Part shown: positions 36,338 through 47,285 of the stretch, piece after piece | How the letters are laid out: each line of letters opens with the position of its first letter | How positions within the stretch are numbered: position 1 is the first letter of the stretch | Source of the DNA: Marinobacter nanhaiticus D15-8W | GTDB taxonomy: Bacteria > Pseudomonadota > Gammaproteobacteria > Pseudomonadales > Oleiphilaceae | Length of the DNA stretch: 64,000 nt | Assembly: GCF_036511935.1 (NCBI RefSeq) | Contig: NZ_AP028878.1 | Location: forward strand, 744,001 to 808,000 | Direction of reading: 5' to 3' | Translations under genes and position numbers: made by a program | The notes under the pieces: model-generated | What the model saw: only the letters and a program-made list of their open reading frames with translations | Database searches by the model: none | Told to the model about the DNA's origin: nothing

Positions 36338-37144
36338 ATGCGGGTAGTATCGATCAGCGTCAACGGCCTGGCGCAGGCTATTGACCGGGGTTTTTTTGAC
36401 TGGCTGGCGGACCAGGATGCAGATGTCGTATGCGTCCAGGATCACCGCATGCGGGTCTATGAATTCGACGACCCCCGATACGTGCCTGAGGGCTATGAAG
36501 CTTACTTCATCGATGGCGAGGAAACCGAACACGGGGGCGTCGGCATTTACACCCGCCATTTCCCCAAAGCCATCATCTACGGTTTCGCCAACGAAATGGC
36601 CGATCGCGAAGGCCGCTTTATCCAGGCGGATTTCGACAAGGTCAGCGTCGCCTGCGTATTGGCGCCCTGCGCCCTGGGTCGCGAAGACGAGGTGACCGGC
36701 GAGAACGACCTGACGGTGCTGGACCATAAGGACGCCTTCATGGAGGCGTTTGGCCAGCATATGCAGAAGACGTTGCGTAAGCGTCGTCAGTTTATCTTCT
36801 GCGCCAACCTGCAGACGGCTCACCACGTTACCGATACCAGCCCACGCTACCACAAGCTGGACGTGTCCGGCTTCCTGCCCCATGAGCGGGCATGGCTCGA
36901 CCGGCTATTCGATGAAATGGGCTGTGTCGATGCATTCCGGGAAGTCAATAAGGAAGGTGACCAGTTCACCTGGTGGCCGGAATGGGCCGAAGGCTGGCGC
37001 AAGCACGCCGGCTGGCGGACGGATTATCAGCTTGCCACGCCCGGCATCCGCAAGGCTATCGAGGATGCCTGGATCGACGACGAGACGCGTTTTTCCGATC
37101 ACGCGCCGATCATTATCGATTACGATATCGAGATTGGCTTCTAG
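36338..37144 (+). CDS. crc: Catabolite repression control protein Crc homologue
   Basis: A 268-residue member of the endonuclease/exonuclease/phosphatase fold. As in Pseudomonas Crc, nuclease residues are altered: the usual LQE metal site reads VQDHR, and the usual GDxN reads CANLQTAHH; only the terminal SDHAP remains. EGDQFTWWP, GWRTDYQLATPG and FSDHAPIIIDYD correspond to Crc segments. Pseudomonas Crc acts with Hfq to block translation of catabolic mRNAs. The divergent pyrE neighbour is the same. The ATG at 36338 follows AGGGA. Confidence 0.87.
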   Translation: MRVVSISVNGLAQAIDRGFFDWLADQDADVVCVQDHRMRVYEFDDPRYVPEGYEAYFIDGEETEHGGVGIYTRHFPKAIIYGFANEMADREGRFIQADFDKVSVACVLAPCALGREDEVTGENDLTVLDHKDAFMEAFGQHMQKTLRKRRQFIFCANLQTAHHVTDTSPRYHKLDVSGFLPHERAWLDRLFDEMGCVDAFREVNKEGDQFTWWPEWAEGWRKHAGWRTDYQLATPGIRKAIEDAWIDDETRFSDHAPIIIDYDIEIGF

Positions 37145-37165
37145 GCCAGGTCTTCGCGAGTCCGT

Positions 37166-37199
37166 AAAAAAACGGCCAGCATCTGCTGGCCGTTTTTTT
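37166..37199. terminator. Bidirectional terminator between crc and rph
   Basis: AAAACGGCCAGCA pairs with TGCTGGCCGTTTT around a three-base loop, with A-run and T-run on either side. Confidence 0.92.
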
Positions 37200-37226
37200 G
37201 TTTCTACTGCCGCCGCTTGGCTCGGC

Positions 37227-37943
37227 TTACTTTTCCAGCGCCAGCTTCTGCAGGTCGAACAGGTAGTTGATGCCCTCCTTTGCTAGCTTCAGCATCTCAT
37301 CCAGTTCCTCTTGGGCGAAAGGCTCGCCCTCGGCCGTACCCTGGATTTCAATAAAGCCGCCGCGGTCGGTCATGATGACGTTCATGTCGGTTTCAGCCGC
37401 GGAGTCTTCCAGATAGTCCAGGTCGACCACAGTGTTTCCGTCGTGCACGCCGACGGAAATAGCGCCAACCATCTGAACGAGCGGAGAGGTTTTCAGGCGG
37501 CCTTCGGCAACCAGATGATCCAGTGCGTCCACCAGTGCAACGCAGCCGCCGGTGATGGATGCGGTGCGGGTGCCACCGTCGGCCTGGATGACGTCACAGT
37601 CGATAGTGATAGTGTGTTCGCCCAGCTTGGACAGGTCCACCGCGGCGCGCAGGGAGCGGCCGATCAGGCGCTGGATCTCCACGGTGCGGCCGCCCTGTTT
37701 TCCGCGTGCGGCTTCACGGCCCATGCGGCTGCCGGTGGAGCGAGGCAGCATACCGTACTCGGCTGTGATCCAACCCTTGCCGGTCCCTTTGAGGAAGCGG
37801 GGCACGCTATTGTCGACTGATGCGGTACAGATAACTTTGGTGTCGCCGAATTCGATCAGGACCGAGCCTTCGGCGTGCTTGGTATAGTTGCGGGTGATGC
37901 GGATATCGCGGGTCTGTTCAGGCGCACGTCCACTGGGTCGCAT
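37227..37943 (-). CDS. rph: Ribonuclease PH
   Basis: A 238-residue phosphorolytic 3'-5' exoribonuclease that trims tRNA 3' ends. Family segments: [20 protein letters not shown] at the start, [51 protein letters not shown] and [18 protein letters not shown] with the catalytic aspartates near residues 110-130, then [21 protein letters not shown]. Length matches the family. Divergent from yicC, as commonly found. Confidence 0.97.
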   Translation of the reverse strand: MRPSGRAPEQTRDIRITRNYTKHAEGSVLIEFGDTKVICTASVDNSVPRFLKGTGKGWITAEYGMLPRSTGSRMGREAARGKQGGRTVEIQRLIGRSLRAAVDLSKLGEHTITIDCDVIQADGGTRTASITGGCVALVDALDHLVAEGRLKTSPLVQMVGAISVGVHDGNTVVDLDYLEDSAAETDMNVIMTDRGGFIEIQGTAEGEPFAQEELDEMLKLAKEGINYLFDLQKLALEK

Positions 37944-38101
37944 AGGTTATCCTGTATTGATTGGGAATGGGTTTAAGATGGTTGGATGATGTGGGATCAG
38001 CAAGGCAGTGTAACATGCGCGGAACCGAGAGTTCAGACCGGTCGCCCGATCACAGGCAGGCCTGCTAGAATAGCCGCACGTTAACGACAGTCGGAGTTCA
38101 C

Positions 38102-39711
<1,610 letters not shown>

Positions 39712-39790
39712 GCGTTTTTGATATACTGCGCGGTCTGCTCTGCACCGTCAGGCTGGGCAATCAGTTATCTTTTTAATTTTCGGGGAAATT

Positions 39791-40003
39791 ATGGCACGAG
39801 TCACTGTTGAAGACTGTCTGGATCACGTCGATAACCGCTTCGAGCTGGTGATGCTGGCGACCAAGCGCGCGCGTCAGATCGCCACTAAAGGCCACGAGCC
39901 GATGGTCCCTGAGGAAAACGACAAGCCGACGGTACTCGCCCTGCGCGAAATCGCCGAAGGCAAAGTCGACCGTGCTCTGATCCAGCAGGAAGACGAAGAG
40001 TAA
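39791..40003 (+). CDS. rpoZ: RNA polymerase omega subunit
   Basis: A 70-residue omega subunit that supports beta-prime folding and forms part of the ppGpp site 1. [20 protein letters not shown] and [13 protein letters not shown] are the conserved N-terminal helices, and [15 protein letters not shown] the C-terminal one. CGGGGAAATT precedes the ATG. A TATACT hexamer about 70 bp upstream may be a promoter of its own. Confidence 0.96.
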   Translation: MARVTVEDCLDHVDNRFELVMLATKRARQIATKGHEPMVPEENDKPTVLALREIAEGKVDRALIQQEDEE

Positions 40004-40139
40004 GTAGATTCCGCAGATTGGTCCTTGCAGCCTTTTAGCGGCGGTTTGTTAACAGGCTTACTGATTGAAATCTGCGTAGCGGCTCTTATAGTAAGTAGTA
40101 CGACGCCGTGAAACGGCTGTCTGTAAGGGCAAAGGAAGA

Positions 40140-40167
40140 CCCGAGTGTCATGCATTCGGGTTTTTTT
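40140..40167 (+). terminator. Rho-independent terminator or attenuator between rpoZ and spoT
   Basis: CCCGAGTG pairs with CATTCGGG (one G-U) around TCATG and is followed by seven T. It lies about 140 bp after rpoZ and 90 bp before the spoT start, so it should separate the two genes transcriptionally unless it is regulated. Confidence 0.8.
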
Positions 40168-40257
40168 GTCGGTGATTCACCGGGATTCGAGTCTCGCTTT
40201 AAGCACACCAGTGCTAAGGACAAGCGGCGGGGAATTCCTTCAGTCACTGGAGGCGCA

Positions 40258-42435
40258 GTGTCAGCAGAGGCCACGGCGATCAGCTCCGTCGATACGCTTG
40301 CGGAGCAACTGAGTACCTACCTTGATACGCCCCGCATCAATCAGGTGCGGCGAGCCTACTATTACGCCGAGCAGGCCCATGAAGGCCAGATGCGCCGCTC
40401 GGGCGAGCCGTATATTACCCACCCGCTGGCGGTCGCCCGCATTCTCGCCGACATGAAGCTGGACCATCAGAGCCTGATGGCCGCCATGCTGCATGATGTC
40501 ATTGAGGATACCGGTATTCCCAAGGACGCGTTGTCCGAACAGTTTGGCGAACCTGTCGCCGACCTGGTGGATGGCGTTTCCAAACTGACCCAGATCGAAT
40601 TTCGCTCCCGCGCCGAGGCCCAGGCGGAGAACTTCCAGAAGATGACCCTGGCCATGGCCCGGGATATCCGCGTTATTCTGGTCAAGCTCGCAGATCGGCT
40701 GCACAACATGCGCACGTTGGGGCATATGTCCTACGAGAAACGACAGCGCATTGCGACCGAGACCCTGGACATCTATGCGCCGATAGCCAACCGGCTGGGC
40801 ATGCACAGCCTGTGCACCGAGTTGGAAGACCTGGGCTTCTCCTTCCTTTACCCGATGCGTTCGCGCTATATCTCCAAGGCGGTGGAGAAATTGCGCGGCA
40901 GTCACCGGGAAATCATCGAGGAAATACGGGGCAAACTGGAAGAAAAGCTCAATGAGCGCGGGCTGCCGGGCCGCATAATCGGTCGCGAGAAACACTTGAA
41001 CAGCATCTATAACAAGATGAAGTTCAAGCACAAGTCCTTCCATGAAATCATGGATGTCTACGCCTTCCGCATCATTACCGACACCACCGACGACTGCTAC
41101 CGCATCCTCGGCGCCGTTCACAGTCTTTACAAACCGCTTCCCGGCCGGTTCAAGGACTACATTGCCATGCCCAAGGCGAATGGCTACCAGTCCCTGCACA
41201 CGACCCTGTTCGGGATGCACGTGAACATCGAAATCCAGATCCGCACCGAAGAAATGGAGCAGATTGCCAACAACGGCATCGCGGCCCACTGGCTCTACAA
41301 GAACGACAACTCGGCTGTGCTGGAAGTCAGCCAGCGCCGAGTGGATCGCTGGGTCCAGGGCCTGATGGAGATGCGCGAGCGGGCGGACGATTCCCTGGAA
41401 TTCATCGAGCATGTGAAGGTCGACCTGTTCCCGGACGAAATCTACGTATTCACGCCCAAGGGCAAGATTCTCGAACTGCCCGGCGGAGCGACGCCGATCG
41501 ACTTTGCCTACGCTATCCACACGGATATCGGTAACGCCTGCGTGGCCTGCCGTATCAACCGCAACCTGGGTTCGCTGAGTCAGCCGCTACAAAGCGGGCA
41601 GACTGTCGAGGTCATTACCGCTCCCGGCGCGCGTCCAAATCCCGCTTGGCTGAGCTTCGTCGTCACTGGGAAGGCGCGCAGCAGCATTCGCCATTTCCTC
41701 AAGTACCAGAAGAAGGCGGAATCGCTGGAGCTGGGCAAGACGCTGCTCAAGAAATCCCTGGCGGGCTTCGACTACACGCTTTCGCAGATTGACGAAGCGC
41801 AGCGCCAGCGGGTCTGCGACCACAACCAGGCGGCAAGCTTCGACGATCTGCTCAGCGATATTGGCCTGGGTAATCGAATGGCTTACATCGTGGCGCGCCA
41901 ACTGGTTTCGGATCCCGGCGGTGACAGCGGCGGCAGTGAGCGTCCGGACGACCGGGGAATCGTCAACATTGAGGCGGGCGGTCACGGCCGCGGGTCCATG
42001 ACCATCCGCGGCACCGAAGGTTTGCTGGTGCGCTTCGCTAGCTGCTGCAAGCCGATTCCCGGCGATCCAGTGGTGGGCGTGATGGAGTCGGGCAGTGGCA
42101 TGGTGATTCACAGTGATACCTGCCGCAAGTTGCCGGACAAGGATGCGGACCGGTCAGCGCTAACCCCCCTGAAGTGGGCCAAGGACATCACTGACGAATT
42201 CTCCGTGGAACTGCGCGTTGAACTGGAGCGTCAGCGCGGTGTGATCGCCGAGGTGGCCAGCGCCATTTCCCTCGCGGACGGTAATATCGAACGGATCAAC
42301 GTGGAAGAGCAGAATGCCCGCCTGAGCATCGTCAGCCTGGTGGTCCACGTCAACGGGCGACGTCACCTTGCACGCGTGATGCGGCGGGTCCGCAACGTCC
42401 GTGCGGTGACACATATCGCCCGGGTTCGACACTAG
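40258..42435 (+). CDS. spoT: Bifunctional (p)ppGpp synthetase/hydrolase SpoT
   Basis: From the GTG at 40258 (GGAGG 6 nt before it) the protein has 725 residues. The HD hydrolase domain is intact (AAMLHDVIEDTG near residues 77-88, ADRLHNMRTLGHM near 150). The synthetase domain contains PGRFKDYIAMPKANGYQSLH; the RFKD motif marks SpoT/Rel-type bifunctional enzymes rather than RelA. A TGS domain (ELPGGATPIDFAYAIHTDIG), the conserved-cysteine segment SCCKPIPGDP and a C-terminal ACT domain follow. The frame is open upstream to 40108, but that extension runs through the terminator hairpin and has no similarity. Confidence 0.95.
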   Translation: MSAEATAISSVDTLAEQLSTYLDTPRINQVRRAYYYAEQAHEGQMRRSGEPYITHPLAVARILADMKLDHQSLMAAMLHDVIEDTGIPKDALSEQFGEPVADLVDGVSKLTQIEFRSRAEAQAENFQKMTLAMARDIRVILVKLADRLHNMRTLGHMSYEKRQRIATETLDIYAPIANRLGMHSLCTELEDLGFSFLYPMRSRYISKAVEKLRGSHREIIEEIRGKLEEKLNERGLPGRIIGREKHLNSIYNKMKFKHKSFHEIMDVYAFRIITDTTDDCYRILGAVHSLYKPLPGRFKDYIAMPKANGYQSLHTTLFGMHVNIEIQIRTEEMEQIANNGIAAHWLYKNDNSAVLEVSQRRVDRWVQGLMEMRERADDSLEFIEHVKVDLFPDEIYVFTPKGKILELPGGATPIDFAYAIHTDIGNACVACRINRNLGSLSQPLQSGQTVEVITAPGARPNPAWLSFVVTGKARSSIRHFLKYQKKAESLELGKTLLKKSLAGFDYTLSQIDEAQRQRVCDHNQAASFDDLLSDIGLGNRMAYIVARQLVSDPGGDSGGSERPDDRGIVNIEAGGHGRGSMTIRGTEGLLVRFASCCKPIPGDPVVGVMESGSGMVIHSDTCRKLPDKDADRSALTPLKWAKDITDEFSVELRVELERQRGVIAEVASAISLADGNIERINVEEQNARLSIVSLVVHVNGRRHLARVMRRVRNVRAVTHIARVRH

Positions 42436-42590
42436 CATTCCAGGCCGCAAGAGGCGGCCTGTTCCGTATATCCCGTATTTGTTGACAGGACGTGACGATC
42501 CCGGAGACGATCACTGTCTTTCTCGATCGATATGTCTTTCTTCAAAAAAGCCCGTTTCGGCGGGTGCAAGCAACAAGGGCACTCAACACG

Positions 42591-42977
42591 ATGACAAACA
42601 AATCCGTAATCCAGACCGATAACGCGCCGGAAGCCATTGGTACCTACTCACAGGCGGTGAAGGCCGGGGATACGGTCTACCTGTCCGGCCAGATCCCACT
42701 GGACCCGGAAACCATGGAGGTGGTGAGCGGCGATATCAGCGTCAGCATTCGCCGTGTTTTCGATAATCTCTCCGCGGTCTGTGAGGCTTCTGGCGGTCAG
42801 TTGCAGGATATCGTCAAGCTCAATATTTACCTGACGGATCTGGGTAACTTCGCCACTGTCAACGAAATCATGGCGACCTATTTCCAGGAGCCTTATCCGG
42901 CCCGCGCCGCGATCGGTGTTGCTGCACTGCCCAAGGGCGTGCCGGTGGAAATGGATGCCGTAATGGTCCTGAGCTGA
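42591..42977 (+). CDS. ridA: Enamine/imine deaminase RidA
   Basis: A 128-residue trimeric Rid protein that hydrolyses reactive 2-aminoacrylate and related enamines formed by PLP enzymes. [31 protein letters not shown] and the signature [22 protein letters not shown] (active-site Arg in PARAAI) are complete. The ATG at 42591 gives the normal family length; 33 extra codons upstream are not conserved. It follows spoT by 155 bp, as in many gammaproteobacteria. Its stop abuts the convergent epimerase stop without a single spacer base. Confidence 0.95.
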   Translation: MTNKSVIQTDNAPEAIGTYSQAVKAGDTVYLSGQIPLDPETMEVVSGDISVSIRRVFDNLSAVCEASGGQLQDIVKLNIYLTDLGNFATVNEIMATYFQEPYPARAAIGVAALPKGVPVEMDAVMVLS

Positions 42978-43844
42978 TCAACGCTCCAAGGCCTTGATCA
43001 GTTCACCATAGCCTTCCCTGAATCCGGGATAGCGGAAATCGAAACCGCTGTCCCGCAAGCGCTGGTTCAAGCAGCGCTTACTGCCCGCGCGCGTCCCGCC
43101 GCGGGCTTCTTCCCCGGGCTCCGCGCATGGGACCTGTTCACGAATCCAGGCGACAATCTCATCCAGTCTCACTGGCGTCGAGTCACTGGCCAGATAGCGG
43201 TCGTGCATGGGGTTGCCGGCCAGCGAGTAACGTACCAGATGTGCAGCAGCTGCTGCTGCGTCTTCTTCGTGAATCCGGTTTGTGTAAGGGCCGGGTGACG
43301 CTGGATCGATACGCCCCTCCATCACAGACTGCAGGAAACGGCCACGACTGGGCCCATAGATGCCACTGTAGCGGATCACCGTGGCGGGATAGGCGCTGTT
43401 CAGCGCCAGGTGCTCGCCCTCCAGTACCCGCTGGCCACTGAACCGGTCGGGTTCTGTCGGGCTGTCTTCGTCCACCCAGCTGTCATCGTCCTGGTGGTAG
43501 ACTCCGGTGCTGGAGACGAACAGCAGGCGGTTGAGCGAATGCCCATCGGTCTCCAGCGCGTCGATCAAATGACCTAGCCCAGTCACGAAAGCTGCCCGAT
43601 AGCCTTCGTCGTCATAGCTATTGGGGGTCAGGCAGTAGACGACCGCGTCGAGGTTTGCTGGAAGCTTGCCATGCATACTGGTCGGGTCCTGCAGGTCGGC
43701 TTTGACGGGCTCTATATTCGCGGGTAGCGTTCTGATATTGCGTTTGAGACCGAAAACCCGGCTATCCTGAGCGAGGTCCGAGGCGATGCGGCTGCCGAGT
43801 GCGCCGCAGCCGACGACAAGAATGCGTGGTTCACTGATTGCCAT
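42978..43844 (-). CDS. NAD(P)-binding epimerase/SDR protein (YeeZ-like)
   Basis: A 288-residue atypical extended SDR. The nucleotide-binding motif is ILVVGCGALGSRIASDL near residues 8-24, followed by VYCLTPN, LLFVSSTGVYHQDDDSWVDE and VIRYSGIYGPSRGRF. The Tyr of the usual YxxxK is replaced by GQRVLEGEHLAL, so classical SDR catalysis is doubtful, as in YeeZ/YbjS-like proteins. The ATG at 43844 is preferred over a TTG at 43856. It is convergent with ridA and divergent from oxyR. The substrate is unknown. Confidence 0.85.
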   Translation of the reverse strand: MAISEPRILVVGCGALGSRIASDLAQDSRVFGLKRNIRTLPANIEPVKADLQDPTSMHGKLPANLDAVVYCLTPNSYDDEGYRAAFVTGLGHLIDALETDGHSLNRLLFVSSTGVYHQDDDSWVDEDSPTEPDRFSGQRVLEGEHLALNSAYPATVIRYSGIYGPSRGRFLQSVMEGRIDPASPGPYTNRIHEEDAAAAAAHLVRYSLAGNPMHDRYLASDSTPVRLDEIVAWIREQVPCAEPGEEARGGTRAGSKRCLNQRLRDSGFDFRYPGFREGYGELIKALER

Positions 43845-43952
43845 AGTCAATTTCAATCCTTATTCTGTAAACCATTAAAACGCTGTCCGGGACCGATGAC
43901 GTCCTGAGCCAATACAGACTTGAACCGATCCCGTGATTGTCCGGAGAAATCC

Positions 43953-44918
43953 ATGACCCTGACCGAATTGCGTTACATCGTCACCCTGGCCCGAGAAAAG
44001 CACTTTGGCCGGGCCGCTGAACGCTGCCACGTCAGCCAGCCTACCCTGAGCGTGGCCGTTAAGAAACTGGAGGATGAGCTGGGTATCCCCCTGTTCGAAC
44101 GCAGCAAGAGCAGCATCCGGGTGACGGAAACCGGATCGCAGATCATCGAGCAGGCCCAGCGCGTGCTGGACCAGGTCGGTGTGATCCGGGATATGGCCCA
44201 GAACGGCAAGAACCAGCTCAATTCGCCGCTTAAGGTTGGGGCCATCTACACCATCGGGCCCTACCTTTTCCCGCACCTGTTGCCGGAGCTGCGTCGGGCT
44301 GCGCCGGAAATGCCGCTGTTCATCGAAGAGGGCTATACCCAGGATCTGCGCAAGAAACTGCGTCAATCCGAGCTTGATGCCATCATCATTGCGCTGCCGT
44401 TCGAAGAGCCGGAGGTGGTAACCCTGCCGCTCTACGACGAGCCTTTCGTTGTGCTGCTGCCGGCTGGTCACCCGCTGACCAAGGAGAAATCACTTTCAGC
44501 TGAGCAGTTGGCGGAAGAGCAATTGCTCCTGCTGGGCCCGGGCCACTGTTTCCGCGACCAGGTACTGGAGTCCTGTCCGCCACTCGAGAATGCGATGGCC
44601 GCGCGCGCCACCAGCACCAGCGGCCGTCCCGCCCTGGTGACCGAGGGCAGCTCCCTGGAAACCATACGGCATATGGTGGCTTCTGGTTTGGGGGTTACGG
44701 TGCTGCCCATGTCCGCGGCCACGGCCATGGAGTACAAGGAAGATATCCTGACTGTGCGCCCGTTCAAGCCACCGGTACCGTTCCGGACCGTCGCCCTGGC
44801 CTGGCGCGTGACCTTCCCGCGACCCAAGGCTATCGATGTACTGTCGCTGGCGGCGAGCCAGTGCCGGGTGATCGAGAAATCCGATCAGGCCCTTCCCGTT
44901 ACCGCAGCCTCCGCCTGA
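43953..44918 (+). CDS. oxyR: Hydrogen peroxide-sensing LysR-type regulator OxyR
   Basis: A 321-residue LysR-type activator. The HTH is residues 1-60 (MTLTELRYIVTLAREKHFGR, SQPTLSVAVKKLEDELG). The sensing cysteines are present as GHCFRDQVLESC (about residues 199 and 208), the OxyR disulfide pair, with the conserved GSSLETIRHMVASGLGVTVLP region afterwards. GGAG lies 7-8 nt before the ATG. It is followed after 17 bp by recG, the same pairing seen in Pseudomonas, so the two may be co-transcribed. Confidence 0.95.
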   Translation: MTLTELRYIVTLAREKHFGRAAERCHVSQPTLSVAVKKLEDELGIPLFERSKSSIRVTETGSQIIEQAQRVLDQVGVIRDMAQNGKNQLNSPLKVGAIYTIGPYLFPHLLPELRRAAPEMPLFIEEGYTQDLRKKLRQSELDAIIIALPFEEPEVVTLPLYDEPFVVLLPAGHPLTKEKSLSAEQLAEEQLLLLGPGHCFRDQVLESCPPLENAMAARATSTSGRPALVTEGSSLETIRHMVASGLGVTVLPMSAATAMEYKEDILTVRPFKPPVPFRTVALAWRVTFPRPKAIDVLSLAASQCRVIEKSDQALPVTAASA

Positions 44919-44935
44919 TTTCCATGGCATAACCC

Positions 44936-47011
44936 ATGGCTGCACTGGAAGATATTAACGTCACGACCCTGAAAGGGGTCGGTAGCGCGCTGGCAGGGAC
45001 GCTGGCAAAGCTGGGGATCCATTCCCTGCAAGATCTGCTGTTCCACTTGCCTCATCGCTACGAGGACCGTACCCGAATTATTCCCATCGGCAGCCTGCAT
45101 GTAGGCGATGTAGGTGTGGTCGAGGGCGAGGTGGTCAAGTCCGACCTGGTCATGGGGCGCCGCCGCAGCCTGCAGGTGACGGTGCGGGACAGCTCCGGCT
45201 TCCTGGTCCTGCGGTTTTTCCATTTCAACGCTTCCCAGAAAAACCAGCTCAGCGAAGGCGCCCGCATCCGCTGTTTTGGCGAGGTTCGACCAGGGCGCGC
45301 GGGATTCGAGTTCTACCATCCTGAGTACCAGGTCAATCCGCCACCCATGCCCGCGCCGGAAAGGGCCACCCTTACGCCGGTTTACCCTCTCACCGAAGGT
45401 ATCCAGCAGCCAAGGGTACGTAGCCTGTGCCAGCAGGCGCTGCATTACCTCGACCGTTATCCGGTCAAGGAGTGGCTGCCGGACGCGCTGTTGGCAGATT
45501 TCCAGATGCCCGGTATCAACGAGGCCCTGCGCCTGGTGCATGCCCCACCGGCGGGTGCTCCGGTGCCCGCGTTGCTTGAAGGCCGGCACCCGGCCCAGCA
45601 ACGTCTGGTGATGGAAGAACTGCTGGCGCACCAACTCAGCCTGCTGCGGGTAAGGGAGCAGATCCAGTCCAGGGAAGCGTTGGCGCTGTTGCCCCGGGGC
45701 GATCTGCCTGATCGCTTCCGCGATCAACTGCCGTTCCAATTGACCCAGGCACAGGAGCGCGTGCTTCTGGATATCCGTCAGGACTTGAGTCAGCCGCTGC
45801 CGATGCTGCGCCTGGTTCAAGGGGACGTGGGCTCGGGCAAGACCGTCGTTGCGGCACTGGCGGCCTTACAGGCGATCTCGTCAGGCGCCCAGGTGGCCCT
45901 GATGGCGCCGACGGAGATCCTGGCCGAACAGCACTATCTCAATTTCCAAGGGTGGTTCGAGCCCCTTGGGCTGGAACCTGCCTGGCTTTCCGGCAAGGTC
46001 AAGGGCAAGGTCCGTCAGGCCACGCTGGAGCGGGTCGCCAGCGGCGATGCGCGTATCGTAATCGGTACCCACGCACTGTTTCAGGACGACGTGGCTTTTG
46101 ACCGGCTTGCCCTGGTGATCGTCGACGAGCAGCACCGTTTTGGTGTCCACCAGCGACTGGCCCTGCGCGAGAAGGGTGCGGCGGGTAGTCTCGCGCCACA
46201 CCAGTTGATCATGACGGCGACGCCAATACCCCGCACCCTGGCGATGAGCGCCTATGCCGACCTGGATACCTCGCTGATCGACGAGTTGCCCCCGGGCCGC
46301 AAACCCATCGAAACCATAGCCATAGCCGATGCCCGTCGGGATGAAGTAATTTCCCGGGTTGAAGACGCGTGCCGTGCCGGGCGCCAGGCCTACTGGGTGT
46401 GTACACTGATAGAAGAATCCGAGGCCCTGCAGTGCCAAGCCGCCGAGGTGACCGCCGAAGATCTTCGTGAACGACTGCCGGACCTGAAAGTCGGACTGGT
46501 GCACGGGCGCCTCAAAGCCCAGGAAAAGGCGGGCATCATGCAGCAATTCAAGGACGGTATCCTGGATTTGCTGGTGGCGACTACTGTCATCGAGGTCGGG
46601 GTAGACGTGCCCAATGCCTCGTTGATCATCATCGAGAATCCGGAACGCCTGGGTCTGGCGCAGCTTCACCAGTTGCGTGGCCGCGTCGGGCGTGGGCACG
46701 AGGCGAGTTTCTGTGTGCTCATGTATCATCCGCCGCTGTCGCAAAACGGCAAAGCCCGGCTACAAGTACTGCGGGACAGCCAGGACGGCTTCGTTATCGC
46801 GGAGAAGGACCTGGAAATCCGAGGCCCAGGCGAGGTCCTGGGCACGCGACAGACCGGCATGATGCAGTTCCGCTTGGCGGATTTTGAACGCGATAAGGGA
46901 TGGATCCCGGTCGTCCGTGAAGCCGCTCCCAGTCTGATGGGTGATCGCCAACGTGTGGAGGCCCTGATCCGTCGCTGGTTGGGCGAGCGCATCCGCTACG
47001 GTGACGTATAG
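44936..47011 (+). CDS. recG: ATP-dependent DNA helicase RecG
   Basis: A 691-residue branch-migration helicase for stalled forks. The wedge/OB domain occupies about residues 1-170 (LPHRYEDRTRIIPIGSL). Walker A is QGDVGSGKTVVAAL near residues 294-307, the DExH box is VIVDEQHRFGVHQR near 397-410, and motif III is MTATPIPRTLAM. The C-terminal helicase lobe has TTVIEVGVDVPNASLIIIEN and QLHQLRGRVGRG. Length and motifs are complete. No clear ribosome site is seen, consistent with coupling to oxyR 17 bp upstream. Confidence 0.96.
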   Translation: MAALEDINVTTLKGVGSALAGTLAKLGIHSLQDLLFHLPHRYEDRTRIIPIGSLHVGDVGVVEGEVVKSDLVMGRRRSLQVTVRDSSGFLVLRFFHFNASQKNQLSEGARIRCFGEVRPGRAGFEFYHPEYQVNPPPMPAPERATLTPVYPLTEGIQQPRVRSLCQQALHYLDRYPVKEWLPDALLADFQMPGINEALRLVHAPPAGAPVPALLEGRHPAQQRLVMEELLAHQLSLLRVREQIQSREALALLPRGDLPDRFRDQLPFQLTQAQERVLLDIRQDLSQPLPMLRLVQGDVGSGKTVVAALAALQAISSGAQVALMAPTEILAEQHYLNFQGWFEPLGLEPAWLSGKVKGKVRQATLERVASGDARIVIGTHALFQDDVAFDRLALVIVDEQHRFGVHQRLALREKGAAGSLAPHQLIMTATPIPRTLAMSAYADLDTSLIDELPPGRKPIETIAIADARRDEVISRVEDACRAGRQAYWVCTLIEESEALQCQAAEVTAEDLRERLPDLKVGLVHGRLKAQEKAGIMQQFKDGILDLLVATTVIEVGVDVPNASLIIIENPERLGLAQLHQLRGRVGRGHEASFCVLMYHPPLSQNGKARLQVLRDSQDGFVIAEKDLEIRGPGEVLGTRQTGMMQFRLADFERDKGWIPVVREAAPSLMGDRQRVEALIRRWLGERIRYGDV

Positions 47012-47078
47012 TTATTCCAGAAGACCGGCTATTCCAGAAGATATTACAGTTTTGGGAACGATCGACGTCGATTCATCG

Positions 47079-47094
47079 TGTGACTTGTATCACG
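47079..47094. promoter_or_regulatory. CRP/Vfr-like site
   Basis: TGTGA-N6-TCACG matches the CRP/Vfr consensus TGTGA-N6-TCACA at nine of ten arm positions. It lies 192 bp upstream of the HDOD gene and 68 bp after recG. No CRP gene is in the window. Confidence 0.45.
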
Positions 47095-47285
47095 TTATGT
47101 CGGTGCCCGAGACGCTTTCCCATCGGGTTTTGCGCGCTTTAATAGGGCATGGGCTCACGGGAGTTGTGCCGCGCGAGTTACATCAGGCCCGGGTGCTGTT
47201 TCAGCAGTCTGTCGCCACGGGCCAGCTTCATAAGGAACCGGCAAGCCGCCTGTCGGCTCCACATAAGACAGTTTAGGGGGTTCGC

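Noticed and set aside
36338..37144. Exodeoxyribonuclease III
   Set aside because: The fold fits, but metal-binding and catalytic residues are replaced and the neighbour is pyrE, as for Crc.
40170..40215. T-loop-like sequence GGGATTCGAGTCTC before spoT
   Set aside because: It resembles the T-arm of a tRNA, but no acceptor, D-arm or anticodon arm can be formed around it.
47001..47276. 91-codon frame between recG and the HDOD gene
   Set aside because: It starts inside recG in another frame, has no ribosome site and no recognisable features; the interval looks like a promoter region.
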